A stretch of DNA of 7,231 nucleotides, taken from assembly GCA_019308625.1 (NCBI GenBank), contig JAFDHU010000065.1, forward strand, positions 1 through 7,231. The letters run 5' to 3'. The DNA is from Deltaproteobacteria bacterium (GTDB taxonomy: Bacteria; Desulfobacterota; Desulfobaccia; Desulfobaccales; 0-14-0-80-60-11). Under the pieces are notes generated by a model that ran no database searches, was not told where the DNA came from, and worked only from the letters and a program-made list of their open reading frames with translations. A program made the translations under genes and the position numbers. Within the stretch, counting starts at the first letter, position 1. Every line of letters starts with the position of its first letter. Shown in pieces: positions 5,990-7,231 of the stretch.

Positions 5990-6751
5990 ATGCGCATCAT
6001 GACCTTCAACCTTCGGTTTGCCAATCCCGAGGATGGCCCAAACCGCTGGGAGTTTCGCCGGGACCTGGTGGTGGAGACCATCCTGGCCTTTGCCCCGGAC
6101 CTGCTGGGCACCCAGGAGGGCACCGTACCCCAGTTGGAGTTCCTGGCCGAGCGTCTGACCGGCTACCGCCCCCTGGTGGAACACCGCCAGGTGGATCGCA
6201 CCTGCCAGTATCCCACCATCTTTTACCGGGCCACGGCCTTTGAGGCCAAAAACAGCGACGAATTCTGGCTGTCGGAGACACCGTGGGAGCACCGCAGCCT
6301 GAGTTGGGGCAGCGCCTTTCCCCGCATGGTCACTTTCGGCCTGTTCCGGGAGATCGGCCGTGACTTGTGGTTTTATTTTGTCAACACGCATCTGGACCAT
6401 ATCTCCGAGGCTGCCCGTTTTCATGGCTCCCGGCTGATTCGCGAATTTTTCTTCCCCCGGCAACTGCCCCTCATTCTGGTGGGGGATTTTAACGAGCCGC
6501 CGGATGCGCCGGTGTACCGGCAGCTCGTGGGCCCGGACAGCCCCCTGATGGATACCTGGCGGGCCCGACATCCTCAGGGTGAGGAGATGCCCACCCAACA
6601 TGCCTTTGACGGCGAACCCCGGGGCAGTCGCATTGACTGGATTCTGGTCACGTCGCCGTTCAAGGTCAGGAAGGTGGAAATCATCACTTATAATCGGGAG
6701 GGGCGGTACCCCTCCGATCATTTCCCTTATCTGGCTGAGGTGGACTACTGA
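5990..6751 (+). CDS. Endonuclease/exonuclease/phosphatase (EEP) family hydrolase
   Basis: A 253-residue Mg-dependent phosphoesterase of the EEP (DNase I/exonuclease III-like) fold, with no signal peptide. The catalytic set is complete: N7 (MTFNLRF), E43 (GTQEG), H134 (NTHLDH), D166 and N168 (VGDFNEP), D216 (SRIDW) and H244 (PSDHFP). The opening pattern NLRFANPEDGPNRWEFRRD and the WLSETP (93-98) stretch place it with the bacterial NLR-type hydrolases of this superfamily. Their substrates are mostly unknown and may be nucleic acids, sugar phosphates or lipid phosphates. It lacks the DNA-binding insertions typical of ExoIII, so a repair nuclease is less likely. ATG 5990 has AAGG 6 nt upstream and begins 7 nt after the dGTPase stop, so it is cotranscribed. 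Its TGA is separated by one base from the next ATG, suggesting translational coupling. Confidence 0.88.
   Translation: MRIMTFNLRFANPEDGPNRWEFRRDLVVETILAFAPDLLGTQEGTVPQLEFLAERLTGYRPLVEHRQVDRTCQYPTIFYRATAFEAKNSDEFWLSETPWEHRSLSWGSAFPRMVTFGLFREIGRDLWFYFVNTHLDHISEAARFHGSRLIREFFFPRQLPLILVGDFNEPPDAPVYRQLVGPDSPLMDTWRARHPQGEEMPTQHAFDGEPRGSRIDWILVTSPFKVRKVEIITYNREGRYPSDHFPYLAEVDY
6697..6715 (+). repeat. Perfect 7-bp hairpin near the 3' end of the EEP gene
   Basis: GGAGGGG (6697-6703) pairs with CCCCTCC (6709-6715) around a 5-nt loop, inside the codons just before the catalytic PSDHFP motif. It ends 37 nt before the next start codon (6753). No T-tract follows, so it is not a terminator. It may simply reflect codon choice, or it may tune coupling to the downstream gene. 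Confidence 0.4.
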
Positions 6752-6752
6752 G

Positions 6753-7231
6753 ATGCTCGCAAGGTTGGCTACGGCTCTGCTGGTGCTCTGGGGTGCCGCG
6801 TCTTCGGCTTGGGCTGCCTCCCCGGCGCCCGTATTGTATTATCTGGTGCGAGGCGGGGAGGAGGTGTATGAAGTCACCAAACCCGTCCACCTGTCCCGCT
6901 TGGCCCTGGAAAAAGGGGTCAGGTTTGACATCCTGGCCCGGCGCAACAAAATCAAAAAGCCTTACCGCCTCAAGCCCGGCATGACGGTGGTTATTGACAC
7001 CACCCATATCGTGCCCACCGAGCTGAGCCACGGGCTGGTCATCAACCTGCCGGAGCTCAAGCTCTATCATTTCTATCGGGGGGTCTACCAGCGCCGCTAT
7101 TCCCTGGGCATCGGCCGCCGCACCTGGCAGACCCCGGCCGGTGATTACTACATCATTAACAAGGCCAAAAACCCCACCTGGCTTGTGCCCCCTTCCATTC
7201 AGGAAGAAATGGCCGCCTCCGGTAAAAGGGT
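6753..7231 (+). CDS. Exported L,D-transpeptidase (LysM-like plus YkuD), 3' end cut by the window
   Basis: The first 159 codons of a secreted ErfK/YbiS/YcfS/YnhG-type enzyme that cross-links peptidoglycan or attaches proteins to it. The start carries a Sec signal peptide (M1-A21, hydrophobic LATALLVLWGAASSAWA, cleavage after AWA). A LysM-like region follows at about 46-82 (FDILARRNKIKKPYRLKPGM), which would bind peptidoglycan. The YkuD domain opens at about 93 with HGLVINLPELKLYHF, GIGRRTWQTPAGDYYI and NPTWLVPPSI, all typical. The catalytic HGT and SxGCxR cysteine region lies beyond the right edge, so activity cannot be confirmed here. ATG 6753 begins one base after the EEP TGA. A GAGG lies about 12 nt upstream, somewhat far, so coupling to upstream translation is likely. 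It is the third gene of the operon. Confidence 0.9.
   Translation, partial: MLARLATALLVLWGAASSAWAASPAPVLYYLVRGGEEVYEVTKPVHLSRLALEKGVRFDILARRNKIKKPYRLKPGMTVVIDTTHIVPTELSHGLVINLPELKLYHFYRGVYQRRYSLGIGRRTWQTPAGDYYIINKAKNPTWLVPPSIQEEMAASGKR

Noticed and set aside
5116..6123. 335-residue minus-strand open frame
   Set aside because: It is antisense to the dGTPase and EEP genes, both of which have full catalytic motifs. High third-position GC explains the absence of stops.
5975..6721. 248-residue minus-strand open frame
   Set aside because: It is antisense to the EEP gene with its complete active site, and has no domain or ribosome-binding site of its own.

Overview
The window is GC-rich bacterial chromosome with dense, ordinary-looking housekeeping and signalling genes. 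There is no insertion sequence, phage gene, CRISPR array, tRNA or rRNA. The GC-rich codon usage, a PAS-rich NtrB-like hybrid histidine kinase, and a LysM plus YkuD L,D-transpeptidase with a signal peptide suggest a Gram-negative, delta-proteobacterial lineage (Desulfobacterota-like). That placement is inference from gene style, not from a marker gene.

Left part, minus strand (1-3925): a complete or nearly complete xerC-type tyrosine recombinase (902 down to the left edge) follows a 932-residue membrane hybrid histidine kinase (3925 to 1127) on the same strand. A 224-bp gap separates them. It holds a good sigma70-type promoter for xerC, an imperfect inverted repeat inside that promoter, and a perfect 9-bp hairpin just before the xerC ribosome-binding site. 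The two genes therefore probably have separate promoters.

Middle (3926-4818): about 454 bp upstream of the kinase has no supportable gene. It holds a candidate promoter for the kinase, a canonical G-quadruplex motif in the kinase leader, and a very strong 10-bp hairpin of unknown role. Next comes a small ABM-fold (antibiotic biosynthesis monooxygenase-like) protein on the minus strand with a probable terminator. It is divergent from the next operon across 157 bp.

Right part, plus strand (4819-7231): a tight three-gene operon begins at a near-consensus promoter (TTGAGT-17-TATTAT). Its genes are an HD-domain dGTP triphosphohydrolase, an endonuclease/exonuclease/phosphatase-fold hydrolase (7-nt gap), and an exported LysM/YkuD L,D-transpeptidase (1-nt gap) cut by the right edge. 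The first two are predicted cytoplasmic enzymes acting on nucleotides or phosphoesters. The third modifies peptidoglycan, so the operon mixes nucleotide and cell-wall functions.

I found no clear new multi-gene system. The most interesting unexplained signals are the structured non-coding block upstream of the kinase, the G4 motif in the kinase leader, and the hairpin and inverted repeat controlling region of xerC.
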